A DNA stretch of 64,000 bases, taken from NCBI GenBank assembly GCA_017163975.1, contig JAFFSR010000245.1, positions 2,433,001 through 2,497,000 on the forward strand, read 5' to 3'. The translations under genes were made by a program, and so were the position numbers. Source of the stretch: Anastatus disparis. Lineage: Eukaryota; Arthropoda; Insecta; Hymenoptera; Eupelmidae. This document shows, piece after piece, positions 46,090 through 56,022 of the stretch (positions are counted from its first letter, which is position 1; each line of letters begins with the position of its first letter). The notes beneath the pieces were generated by a model. That model saw nothing but the letters and a program-made list of their open reading frames with translations. It made no database searches and was not told where the DNA came from.

Positions 46090-47146
46090 AAGGAAAGCAC
46101 CCCACCTCTGCGAAATGGGTTTGGCTGAAACTACATGATATGATTTTTTGATGAAAAAAAATGAACCTGTGTTATTTCTTTTCGTCGAATAGGCCCCCTA
46201 GACAAGGATATAAACATTTTTTCGAAAATATAAAAAGGAACCTTTATAAGAGCTTGAAAAATCAAAAAACTAAAACTCTTACATAAAAATACATTAAAAA
46301 TAAAATGAATTACAAATTAAATGCTTTAATTTAAACTTTATTGCATTAAAAAAGCTTTTGTAGTTTAAAAGTTACAGACGATTAACAACATGTTGGAGTT
46401 TCCCCCCTCTTAATAATATTTTCATTCAAAGTTAATGAATAAACGGTGCGTCCAATCAATTTTTTTCACTACAGTCCGAAAATTTGTAATATTAATCCCG
46501 AGTGCGGACAAGTCGAGAAATTCACCAAAACATTATAAATAAAAAGTTATAAGCAAACTTTCAATGTATAGTATTTTGAGGTTAGGTTTATCGAGCTTGA
46601 TATTTAATTTTCATTCAAAGTTCATAAAAAAATGACAAGCTCAATTGAATTTTTATTTTAACAAAAATTATTGTATCGGCATAGCTTTATTGCAGACAAG
46701 TCATTACATTTACTTAAATAATGAATTCAAAAAGATATCAATAAAATAAACAAGTAAAAATCGATTTCAAGAACTCCGACATCCCGTTAAAATATGCTGA
46801 TGAAATAGCATACAAAATTAATCATATAATATATGCTAAAAAATTAACAAATATATAGTTATTTTCAATTTGACATAACTTTTCAACTCCTTAAGCTTTT
46901 ATGTTGCAACGAAGCGTAAATGAAAACATTTAATTCCTACTTCATTTTATCTTTCATGTATTTATTTGTGAGAGTCTTAGTTCCTTGGTTTATTCAAGCT
47001 CTTTTTATTTTCGAAAAAATGTCTATATCCTTGTCTAGGAGACCTATTCGGCGAAAAGAAATAACATGGGTTCTTTTATTTTCATCAAAAAATCATATCC
47101 TGCAGTTTCAGACGAATCCGTTTCCCAGAGGTGAGGTGCTCTCCTT
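46090..47146. mobile_element. 1.05-kb palindromic element, family D copy 1
   Basis: The ends CAAGGAAAGCACCCCACCTC and GAGGTGAGGTGCTCTCCTTG are inverted and flanked by TTA. The arms pair through ggataaacattttttcgaaa-like and tttcgaaaaaatgtctatat blocks and ttcttttcgtcgaataggc / ctattcggcgaaaagaa. The middle (46300-46990) is poorly paired. It interrupts the LINE remnant just after family C copy 1. The open frame at 46920-47180 is one arm, not a gene. Confidence 0.75.
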
Positions 47147-47640
47147 GTTACTCCAAATTCTGTTTTTTCTTGTCTTTTAAAATTCGATCAGTGGCGAATT
47201 TTAAGAAGCACACATTCAGCTGGCTACTTTATTCGATCGTGGGGATTGGCGTGCTGATTCAGTGATCCTAGTCTAAGCTCTTGTGCTTTTGGACCAACTG
47301 GCTGCTTTTGACTAACCTATAATACGTATCGCCAAGTGCATGTAAAAATTAACTGAACGATCTTTACTGTATAGTTATTTTTTAAGCAATGTTTGTCCTT
47401 TTATGCTAAATTTTGATTGTAATTAATTCGTTATGTTTTCATTATTTTTTATTATTATAGCTATACTTTAGTTACTATACAAGTTTTTACTACATTATGC
47501 TTATTCAGCTTTAAATATTTTCTCATGTACTTTTCTTATGTATTGTTTTGTTTATTTAATGTATTAAATACTGTTGAGCCTTATGAGGTTGATGAACCCC
47601 AAGGCTAATAAATTTATTGTCAAATCAAATCAAATCTCTC

Positions 47641-50440
47641 TTTCATAATGTACATAAACATACACAGACATGTAATACTTAGGTAAAAAGTAGCGTCAGT
47701 TAGTCTTAGCACGTTTTTTGTGACCATCGTTTAGGACGCTACGATTTTAAGGTTTTTACACTATTGATAAGTTTTTTTATTTTTAAAGTGCATTACTCCA
47801 AGAATGGTTGTTGTAGTATAATTTCATAAAATTAAAGAGGTAAGACAAATTTGATTTATGCAGTCAAGAAATTTGAAATAACTGATTTCCGTGGTGAAAA
47901 TAGTTTAGGTTTAATCAAACATGTAAACGATGTATTAGATGTTTATGACGTTTCAAAGCAGGACTTTAATACACATTATTAAAATTCTTCGAATTATTAA
48001 ATAATTGTTAAGTCAATTTGTTAGTTTAATCACTAATTCATTAAATTTATATGCAATAGAACCTTGTTTTGAATGCCCTTATTGAATTTTTGTTGAAGAT
48101 GTTGATCTTCTGATTAATCTATTTTTTATTGAGTTTATCGATTTAATTTTTAAACTGGGTGCCGGATGGAAGCGACTTAATGTATTATTCAAGTAGTTTT
48201 AAGTATGAAAATCATCGTTCAATTGTTGGTTTTTTATATCGTTTTTCACTACACCACGCGTAAAGTACGTACTGTATTCCCTTTAAAAAGAGCGGAAAGA
48301 AGGCCGAGTAGACTATGGACATCACTTAACGGTGAATAAATTTTCAAGAGTAAATCCGACTTTGTTTATATATTCATAGAGTATAGCCACTTGTTTCACT
48401 TTGTAAAAATATCAAGAAGTGCCGTGAAATAAAATGTAAATAAATAAGGTGGCTAGAATAGAAACTTCGATTTCAAATAAGTTAATACTTATTATTGTTA
48501 TGGTAAGTCTTAACAAAGCAATTTAACATTTATAATGGACATATGAGTTCATATAACAAAATCTTTTTTGGATTTGATTATTTATATTTAATCATATGTT
48601 CGTATGATACATATAATTATCTATAATCATATTTTATCACATATTTACATATTATAAATTAAATAATTTTTTTAATGATTTCAATTAATAAATATTTGAT
48701 GTAAATGCTCATGCCACTTCATGCCTCGTTGTTTCTATACAATTCATACCTGAGTCATTAACTGAATTTCGTTTGAAGTTTTGTTTGTCGATTTATAGAA
48801 TTATTATTCTTGTGCATTATTATTTATGCACTGTAATGCGTAATATTGAATTATAATACTCAAATCATTTTTAGACGCACTTTCAGCCTGATGCTGTGAA
48901 ATGTCGTATATACACTTCGGGATTGGTAGGTAAAGCATACCCTGTGTGCAACTGCACTTAAGGCGTATTTTGTTTATTGTATTCCCTCAATACATAATAT
49001 ACTATTACTGGCTGTCAGACAAAGTCTGCTTTTGCAGGCAAAGACAAAGAAACAGCAGTAATGTCACTGTTGAACAGTTCTAACTTGTCAGAGCTGGTAA
49101 AGCCTTTTTACAAGATTAATGCTGCGTTAAAAGTCATTGCTTATAATGGCTGCAAATTTATTTTAATATTAATTTAAAAATTTAAACAAATTATCAATAA
49201 TTACGATCAAACTGATTGTTGCAACTGTTAATGTTTTTTTTTATTCTTGAGCATGTTTTTCAATCGCAACTATAGTTTTATACCAAAACGAAAAAAAGAA
49301 CAGTGCTCTGTACAATGTTTTTCCTGAAAACAATTTTCGTTTAGTAAAAAAATTATTATTTTATATACAAAAAGGAATAATTTTACACAGGTTTATCAAA
49401 ATTAAATCATTTTTGCGGGATTAATAATTGAAATCGAAAAAAATCACTTTCCTTTTTTTTTCAAAACTTTGAAGCTTACTTTGAAAAATAACTGTGAAAA
49501 ATTGTTTATTTTTACATGATCTACAACTTTTATATTAAATATTCTTTTACCAAGTTTAGCCGAAAATCGCAGGTGCACAATTTCCTTTCCCCTTTTTCCC
49601 TACAAATCCACCCGACACCTTCCCCACACGCATATAATTTTTTTTCTTTTATCTCTGTTCACTTTATCAACTTCACATACTACTGTTTCACTAATAATCT
49701 GTTATCCTCTCTAAATGTGCTAATTTGCCTGAACTTAATAGCAAAAGGCATTAATACTTTTAAAATCATGTAAATAATTACTCTTTGTATACATGTTCAA
49801 AAATTTAGAATACGCAATTAAATTACTTAATCTTTAATATGTTTCCAGAAAGGGATAAGAATGTTTGGTATTACTGGCTTTTCATTTGCTATAATCTACA
49901 CAAAACCCAAAAAAAATTAATTTCTTCTGATTTAAAATTTGATATAAATAGAGATGCTGCAATTAATCTTTATAATTATATTAATCCCTAATAGAAGCTC
50001 TTTCAAAAGATTGTTATCTAAATAAAGGAAAATCAATTTTTCGTTTTTTTGTAAGCTGAAATATTTTTGAATGGAGAAATAATTCTGTTGCGTAATGCTT
50101 CAATGGTCAGAGGATCGAATAGTTTCTTATCAAATCTATCTATTATGAAATATAAGATTTTCAAAAACTCTAATAAGAGAACTATCAACTATATGTCTGC
50201 AAAAAACTCGCATTTATAGTAAAATATCTAATGATTTAAAATTATCGGTAGATAGGATAAAACCTGATTGTGAAATTTCGTTCGTTGTATACTCGAAGCT
50301 GGGCAAAAAATGAAAAATGTGAAAACTACTTAGGTATAAAAAAAAATAAGTCTTGTGTATAAAATACTTTACTTTATTTTAAGTCAGTGGAAAAGAATTC
50401 ATTAATTTCTTTAGTATTTAAGAAAATCAAGAGAATTCGT
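47641..50440. other. Probably host intron, few repeats
   Basis: A long AT-rich stretch without a recognised element. The one possible coding relic is at 49908-49990. Confidence 0.45.
49908..49990 (+). pseudogene. Possible TnpB/Fanzor-like C-terminal relic (very weak)
   Basis: A short frame reads NLISSDLKFDINRDAAINLYNYINP before a stop. The INRDAAINLYN part recalls the last RuvC motif of TnpB/Fanzor proteins (xRDxNAAxNI), but two residues are missing, no zinc-finger cysteines are present, and no upstream domain is seen. A chance match is quite possible. Confidence 0.15.
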
Positions 50441-50558
50441 TTATAGCATATTTCGACACTAGTGCGTCAAAGTGATTTTTTCCTCGCGAGGCTGAAAAGG
50501 TCACACGAGGAAGAAATCACTTTCTCGCACAAGAATCGAACTGTATTTTTTGACACGA

Positions 50559-50640
50559 CGTGTAAGAAGCTCGATTTTCGCACGTGTCACTTTCTGAATC
50601 GTGTGCGAAATCGAGCTTCGCGCACGGAGTGTCAAAAAAA
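50559..50640. repeat. 82-bp inverted repeat (tgacac…gctcgattttcgcac)
   Basis: TGACACGACGTGTAAGAAGC followed by tcgattttcgcacg is mirrored by cgtgtgcgaaatcga and gcttcgcgcacggagtgtca. I recall this hairpin as a frequent short repeat in insect assemblies, without being able to check. Confidence 0.7.
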
Positions 50641-50685
50641 ATGTAAAACAACTAATGTAAATGATAATAGTACATTATGCCAAAG

Positions 50686-50882
50686 AATATAGACATAAGT
50701 AGAAGAGCAGACGCGTACTAAATTTTGAGGCAAACTATCCCCCTAGCTTTTACATTGTTAGCATATCTATATATTAGTACTATATAGATATACAGGTTGT
50801 GTATAAGCTAGGGAGATGGATTCCTAAAGTTGCCTTACTCTTCTTATTCGGTCTGCACTTCTATTCATGTCTATATTTGTTG
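50686..50882. repeat. ~197-bp palindrome
   Basis: atatagacataagtagaaga and actatccccctagctt are mirrored by aagctagggagatgg and cttctattcatgtctatat. The loop lies near 50775-50790. Non-coding. Confidence 0.75.
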
Positions 50883-51654
50883 ATTATGCAACTATGAAGT
50901 GAAATCGTATATTTCTTTCGATGGTGAAGCTTGTAACTCGAGCGAACAAGGTGGGGGTATTAAATATCTGAGGTAGGAATAGATAAAAATACATGGAGAG
51001 AAAAATGATCCCATCACCGCATGCTAGTTCATATGCGCAGAGAGAATATCAAAATTTTATTTCTTCATAGAATATTCTTATACTCTTATTTCATCAGTGA
51101 CATTTAAAGATAGCATAGAAATGTCCGTATCCCACTATTAAATGGCGCTCAAGCACACGAAGAAAAATTCATGTCAACAGAGCATTTAGTTTACGTATCC
51201 AAAGTTAGTAAGTAATATTCTATGCTTCCATAACAGCGCCATATACTCTTACGAGGTTTATGCTATCCAAAAACGGTTTGTTTACATGCTTTGGTAACTC
51301 CCCACTCTAATATCCTTCGATAGCTGGCGCTGTATCTACTCATGGGACGTAATGGGAGTAAACGTGGCTTGTTCACTATTCTTTCTTTACTGCTAATTAT
51401 GACATTCTTCCATCACTCAAGTCACCTCCTCTTTTGGGTGGCGACGCAAGCAAACACGACTGGTCTATATCCAAAGTCATGTCGCAAATTTTGCTAACGT
51501 ATTTTCGTTGGGTGAATCTTTTTTTTTTCTTTTCTTTTTTTATGAAGGAAGAGATATTATAGATATAATCTGTTAAACTTTGTAACTATTAATAATTAAT
51601 TTTCAACTTAAAATTTAATTATTTTAAACAGCTGGGGGGCAGATGAGCATGAAT

Positions 51655-51770
51655 GATTTTATGCCAAAGATGGCTCGAAGTAGCGTTGGTGCGTAGTGCG
51701 TAACGTTCGCGCTTTTACTTTTGAGTGCGCGAATTCAACTCTTGGTGATAACCACGTTTTTTAAACTTTT
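51655..51770 (+). repeat. tRNA-like module (left arm of the F-related element)
   Basis: gcgtagtgcgtaacgttcgc resembles an A box and gcgcgaattcaactctt a B box, spaced about 45 nt apart. The inverted partner is at 52315-52440. Confidence 0.5.
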
Positions 51771-52314
51771 TTTTTATTATTTCAATAGTTTTTAGTACTT
51801 TTTTTATTTATATTTTGTATATTTTCTATTTTTCATTGATTTTAAAATCTATTTTTTCACAAGTATATTAAGTATGCTCGTTTTTTAATTAATATTTTTA
51901 AATAAATTATTTTATATACGAAATAATTAAAAATGTTAATAAATAAATAATAGTGATGTTTACAATACCATAGTTTAATTCTGTCTTTATAAACATATAT
52001 CAATATATACTAAAAATTATAACATAAATAAGTACCTCAATCTTATTTATTTATTATAATTTATTGTAAATTTTATAAACTAAATTATAAATAAATTAAA
52101 CTATGGTGTTATAAAATAAACATCACTATTATTTATTTATCAATATTTGTAATTATTACCTATAAAAAATAATCTATTTTTAAAAAAATTTCATTAAAAA
52201 AAACGAGCATACTGGTGAAAAATTAGATTTTAAAATTATTAAAAAAATACACAATCTTAAAAAAATATAAATATAAAAAAGAATAAAAAATATTAAAACA
52301 AAAAAAATTTTTTT

Positions 52315-52440
52315 AAAGTGACCCTAGTCGAAAGTTGAACACGCGTACTCAAAAGGAAAAGCACGAATGTTACGCACTAGATCAACGCTACTTCGAGACA
52401 TCTTTGGCGTAAAATCGTACATACTTATCTGCCCCCCAGC
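52315..52440 (-). repeat. tRNA-like module (right arm of the F-related element)
   Basis: This is the mirrored copy of the module at 51655-51770 (aaagttgaacacgcgtactc, gaatgttacgcactagatca). Confidence 0.5.
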
Positions 52441-52481
52441 TATTTAAAATAATTAAATTTAAGTTAAAAATTAATTATTAA

Positions 52482-52855
52482 GGAGATGTAAAACGGACAC
52501 TACACCTGTACTTATGGATATTAACTTCCTTTCTTTTGTATTGCTGAATTTTCAGAAAAGAAATGCATTAGCTTGTAGTATGTACCGTGATGATTATTTA
52601 GTTAAATTTTCAAATAAATTCATTCATTAGTTATTGAGAATTTTGGGTTCCAAAATTATTTATTAAAATTTTTCGATTTTGTATAGGAATCCAAATATCT
52701 TAAAAACTAATTAATGAATTGATTTGAAAATTTAACTGAATAATCTTTATGGTACATATTACAAGCTAATGCATTTTTTTACTGAAAATTTTGCAATAAA
52801 ATAAAAAGATAGTCAATATCTACGAGTACAGGTGTAGTGTTTATTTCACATCCCC
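52482..52855. mobile_element. TTAA-flanked palindromic MITE, family A copy 3
   Basis: The ends are GGAGATGTAAAACGGACACT and the complement of GGGGATGTGAAATAAACACT, with TTAA at 52478-52481 and 52856-52859. It lies in the right arm of the 51156-53257 palindrome, whose left arm (near 51580) lacks it. Confidence 0.92.
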
Positions 52856-53624
52856 TTAATAGTTACAAAGTTTAACAGATTATATTTATAATGTCTCTTC
52901 CCTTATGAAAAAAGAAAAGAAAAGAAAATAAAGATTTACGCAACGAAAATACGTTAACAAAATTTGCGACATGATTTTGGATATAGACCAGCCGTGTTTG
53001 CTCGCGTTGCCACCCAAAAGAGGAGGCGACTCGAGTAAAAAGAGAATACAGCACAAGCAAACAAAGGATATGAGAGTGGGCAGTCATAAAAGTATACCAC
53101 GCGAGTCATCAGTGAATGCCGTAAATCAGTAAATGTTTTTTAGCATAAAGTAATCCAATACTGATAGAGCTTTTCATGCCTGTCATATTTGTATCAATAT
53201 TTTATATACTCGCGTAGATGGCAGTTTGCATGCTCTATTAGCATGAATTTTTTCGTGCAGTGAATAAGCTGTATATAATTACGCGCTGTTGTGCATGTTC
53301 CTGTTGCTTAATACTGCACTATCCTTCGTTTGCTCAGACTACACCTTCTCAGGAGATGTAACGCGAGTAAAGAGAGCTCGTGTGGTAAGCAACTGTGGCA
53401 TAACCTACTAATATCCTACGTTTGCCTGCGCCGCATGCCGTTGAAGCGTTCGCCCATTCGTTCTGTGAAGTGTTCATTATATATGTTATTTTTCGCTCTT
53501 TAAAACATTTTTTTTTCAATTGGTAAATATAGATTTAATTATATAAACAATAACCATTTCGACAGATTAATTAAATAATTTCGAACTTAATATCTAATTG
53601 TTTTAAACAATTAGGGGCCAGTTC

Positions 53625-53740
53625 AGCATGTATCTTTTTACGTTCATTATTTCTCGAAACATCTTTGGTCTAGTGCATAACGTACGTGTTTTTTATTTTG
53701 ACTAAGCGAGTTCAACTCTCGGCCAGGACCACTTTTTTTA
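53625..53740 (+). repeat. tRNA-like module (left arm of F)
   Basis: ttggtctagtgcataacgta resembles an A box. GCGAGTTCAACTCTCGG forms a four-base T-stem-like hairpin (CGAG/CTCG) around a seven-base TTCAACT loop, in the B-box position. The mirrored copy is at 61207-61360. Confidence 0.55.
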
Positions 53741-54400
53741 AAATGGTTTTAGTATTTAAATATTTTCTATGATTATTTCTATTCGCACTTTTTGTATTTT
53801 TGTAATAATATAATTACGTATAAAATCAGATTTATGTTAAATATTATATTTATATACATTATTTAAAGAACATTAAAAAATCTATTATTAAAATTTAATT
53901 TTTCGCAAATATATTAAATATGCTCGTTTTTTGTTAAACATTTAAATAAATAAAATAAATTATTTCTTATATACGAAATAACTTAAGTAAGGCACTTCCG
54001 CATAGCGGTAATGTCAAAAAATATTAATAAATACATATAGTAGCCTGCAAAAATTTCCGGAAAAATTTTGGAAAAAAGGTATTCTTCAAATAGAAATATC
54101 AACAGTTCTATTTGTCGTAGAATAAAAAACCAGAATGGAAATCGAAGTAAAGATTAAATACTAATTTTTTATGGGTAGCGAAAATTTTTTTAATCGTATT
54201 TTCTACTTTTTTTTATCGTTTTAAAAAATTTTGAAAATTTAAGAAATTTTTTTATTTTGTTTAATAACTTGTAATTAAAAAAAAATTAAAGTATGTTAAA
54301 AAATTCCAAGAAGAATCGAAAGATTCCTTGAAATCTAAAAGTTTTTACTGATGTTCATTTTGCTAAGATGCTTCTTAAAAAAATTAGACACGATTGAATA

Positions 54401-54412
54401 TTATCATAGTAA
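54401..54412 (+). other. Left target-site duplication of the LINE
   Basis: TTATCATAGTAA occurs here and again at 60360-60371 directly after the A-rich tail, as expected for target-primed reverse transcription. Confidence 0.9.
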
Positions 54413-54631
54413 GAGTTCGGTTCGAGGAGCCGTCGAGTATAGACGTGTTTACGAGTTGCTCCGTACTGGCTTGTTTACATTTTAATATATAGAAGCAAAG
54501 TTCCGCCAAGTTTAATAAGACAATACGAGTGACTATCGGCGGTACTGGGCAATTCTTTTAAGTTTTTAAGTGCTTAATTCTGCAACAGTGATTGCGGTCG
54601 TCAGACTGCAAGAGCTGCAGGAAAAGCCATA

Positions 54632-55933
54632 ATGTCCACACAGTTTGCTACTCAATCCAACAGTTTTACATCTCAAAGTAACAATCAAATGGCGTACGCT
54701 AGTGTTCTCAGAACTCGTCCAACGAAGGAGTATGGAATTATTATTGATTCAATTGAAGGCTTATCCAATGATGACTATATAGACGGACTGGAGGAATTAA
54801 CGAATGTAAGCAACATAAGATACATTTCTAAAATTTCAAGCGCCAGAGTCTTGATATACTTGAACAAAAAGGAACTGGTACAAGAACTAAAAAATAAAAA
54901 AATAAAGGTCGGAAATCACGTATTAAACATCAAGCTATATGCCGGTAACTTCAAGAAAGTAGTGATTTCTAACGTTCAGCCTCTAATTCCTGATGAAATT
55001 ATTGAGGGTCTTTTGAAAGCAAGGGGGATAGAAATAGTCTCAAAAATCACCGAAATTCGTGCCAGTCTGCAAAAACCGGGAAGAAGCCACATTCTTTCCA
55101 TGCGCAGACAATTCTTCATCCAAGAAGAAGACATGAAAGCCCTACCAGATACATTGCAAATTACCTACGAAGGCACTAACTACTGGACATACCTAACAAC
55201 AGAGTCTATTGTATGTTTTCTGTGTAAACAAACGGGTCATCTTGCGAAGTCCTGCCCAACAAACAACGACAACACAGGCAAGCTTATAAATACGGAACAG
55301 ACCAACAATACGCCTACCACAGTTCTCTCAGCTAATACACAGATTGAAAATATTACTTCGATGAAAGTAAACAAATTTCCAAAACGGGCTCTCTCTTCCA
55401 CAAACAGCGAAAATTCCTCCGGCCTAATTACAAGCCAATCTTTTACACAAGAAACACAGCCTTCCACAGTAAACAACGACAGTTCTATTCAAATAGAACA
55501 CTCAAATGAAAACACGATTAACAAAATGCTGGAGCCCACTCATTCTAGAAAAAAGAAAAAGAGACGTATAGAAAACGATGAAAAGATCTTAGAAAGCAAA
55601 CAAAACCTCATAGAAGAACTTTTAGAACCTGCAATGTGCGTTTTCAACAGTGATTCAACAGCAACATTTACAGACTTTAAAAACTTTCTAAAAAAAAGCT
55701 ACGAAAAACCATTCGATATCGAAGAAGAAGCTCTTAAAATCTCAACAGATCTCACGCTCTTGGCTGATTTAATGTATCAAGTATACCCCCATATCAAGGA
55801 CAAAGTACTCAAATCTAAGCTCACACGGATGAAAAACCGTTTAACATCTATAAATTCCACAGAAAAAACAACAATGAGCGTATCTGACATGGATAGTGAG
55901 GCGGACTCTTCAATCACTGAAACCGAACAATAG
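54632..55933 (+). CDS. LINE ORF1: gag-like nucleic-acid-binding protein
   Basis: 433 residues starting at an ATG, with no internal stop. The N-terminal 190 residues look folded (EYGIIIDSIEGL, VLNIKLYAGNFKKVVISNVQ), probably RRM-like modules as in other LINE ORF1 proteins. A CCHC zinc knuckle CFLCKQTGHLAKSC lies at residues 195-208. The rest is Ser/Thr/Asn-rich with a basic patch SRKKKKRRIE near residue 309 that could be a nuclear localisation signal, and an acidic tail. ORF1 products coat the element RNA in the ribonucleoprotein. An 89-bp A-rich spacer separates it from ORF2. The reading frame looks functional. Confidence 0.9.
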   Translation: MSTQFATQSNSFTSQSNNQMAYASVLRTRPTKEYGIIIDSIEGLSNDDYIDGLEELTNVSNIRYISKISSARVLIYLNKKELVQELKNKKIKVGNHVLNIKLYAGNFKKVVISNVQPLIPDEIIEGLLKARGIEIVSKITEIRASLQKPGRSHILSMRRQFFIQEEDMKALPDTLQITYEGTNYWTYLTTESIVCFLCKQTGHLAKSCPTNNDNTGKLINTEQTNNTPTTVLSANTQIENITSMKVNKFPKRALSSTNSENSSGLITSQSFTQETQPSTVNNDSSIQIEHSNENTINKMLEPTHSRKKKKRRIENDEKILESKQNLIEELLEPAMCVFNSDSTATFTDFKNFLKKSYEKPFDIEEEALKISTDLTLLADLMYQVYPHIKDKVLKSKLTRMKNRLTSINSTEKTTMSVSDMDSEADSSITETEQ

Positions 55934-56022
55934 CCGCTTAAAAAAAAAAAGAAAAAAGAAAAGACAAACAAAGAAAAAAAAAAGGAAGAAAAAAGTGAAA
56001 AAAAAGAAGAAAAACTGATATA

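Larger units (their letters stand above)
43618..47640 (+). pseudogene. LINE ORF2 C-terminal remnant split by inverted-repeat insertions
   Basis: Coding pieces in order: 43621-43735 (VKILGLWIDHNFNCEKQINS, the post-RT segment), 45056-45556 (FEYAYTIYDDLYNYQNLKLH, then RVLNACVRFVYGN; later RSSARYQPRILVYLSV, then LFSHLATRY), 47150-47235 (SVANFKKHTFSWLL), then a 3' UTR with gaggttgatgaaccccaagg and a (CAAAT)n tail. The order and spacing match one LINE of the Jockey/CR1 kind interrupted at about 43736-45056, 45561-46076 and 46090-47146. Frameshifts and stops are frequent. It is a 5'-truncated dead copy, useful mainly as a clock for the insertions. Confidence 0.75.
51156..53257. mobile_element. 2.1-kb palindromic element, F-related, inside the left arm of F
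   Basis: The ends CACGAAGAAAAATTCATG and CATGAATTTTTTCGTG are inverted, and the arms carry ctcaagtcacctcctctttt / aaaagaggaggcgactcgag and ggtctatatccaaagtcatg / catgattttggatatagacc. The opposing right arm of F (near 62452-62470) has no insert at this point and provides the empty site. The element shares with F a tRNA-like module and neighbouring sequence, so it is a relative that inserted into a family member. Confidence 0.8.

Noticed and set aside
50462..50692. 76-codon open frame
   Set aside because: It overlaps the short inverted repeat at 50559-50640 and has no protein similarity that I recognise.
55237..55971. Minus-strand open frames opposite LINE ORF1
   Set aside because: Antisense shadows of ORF1 with no recognisable domain.
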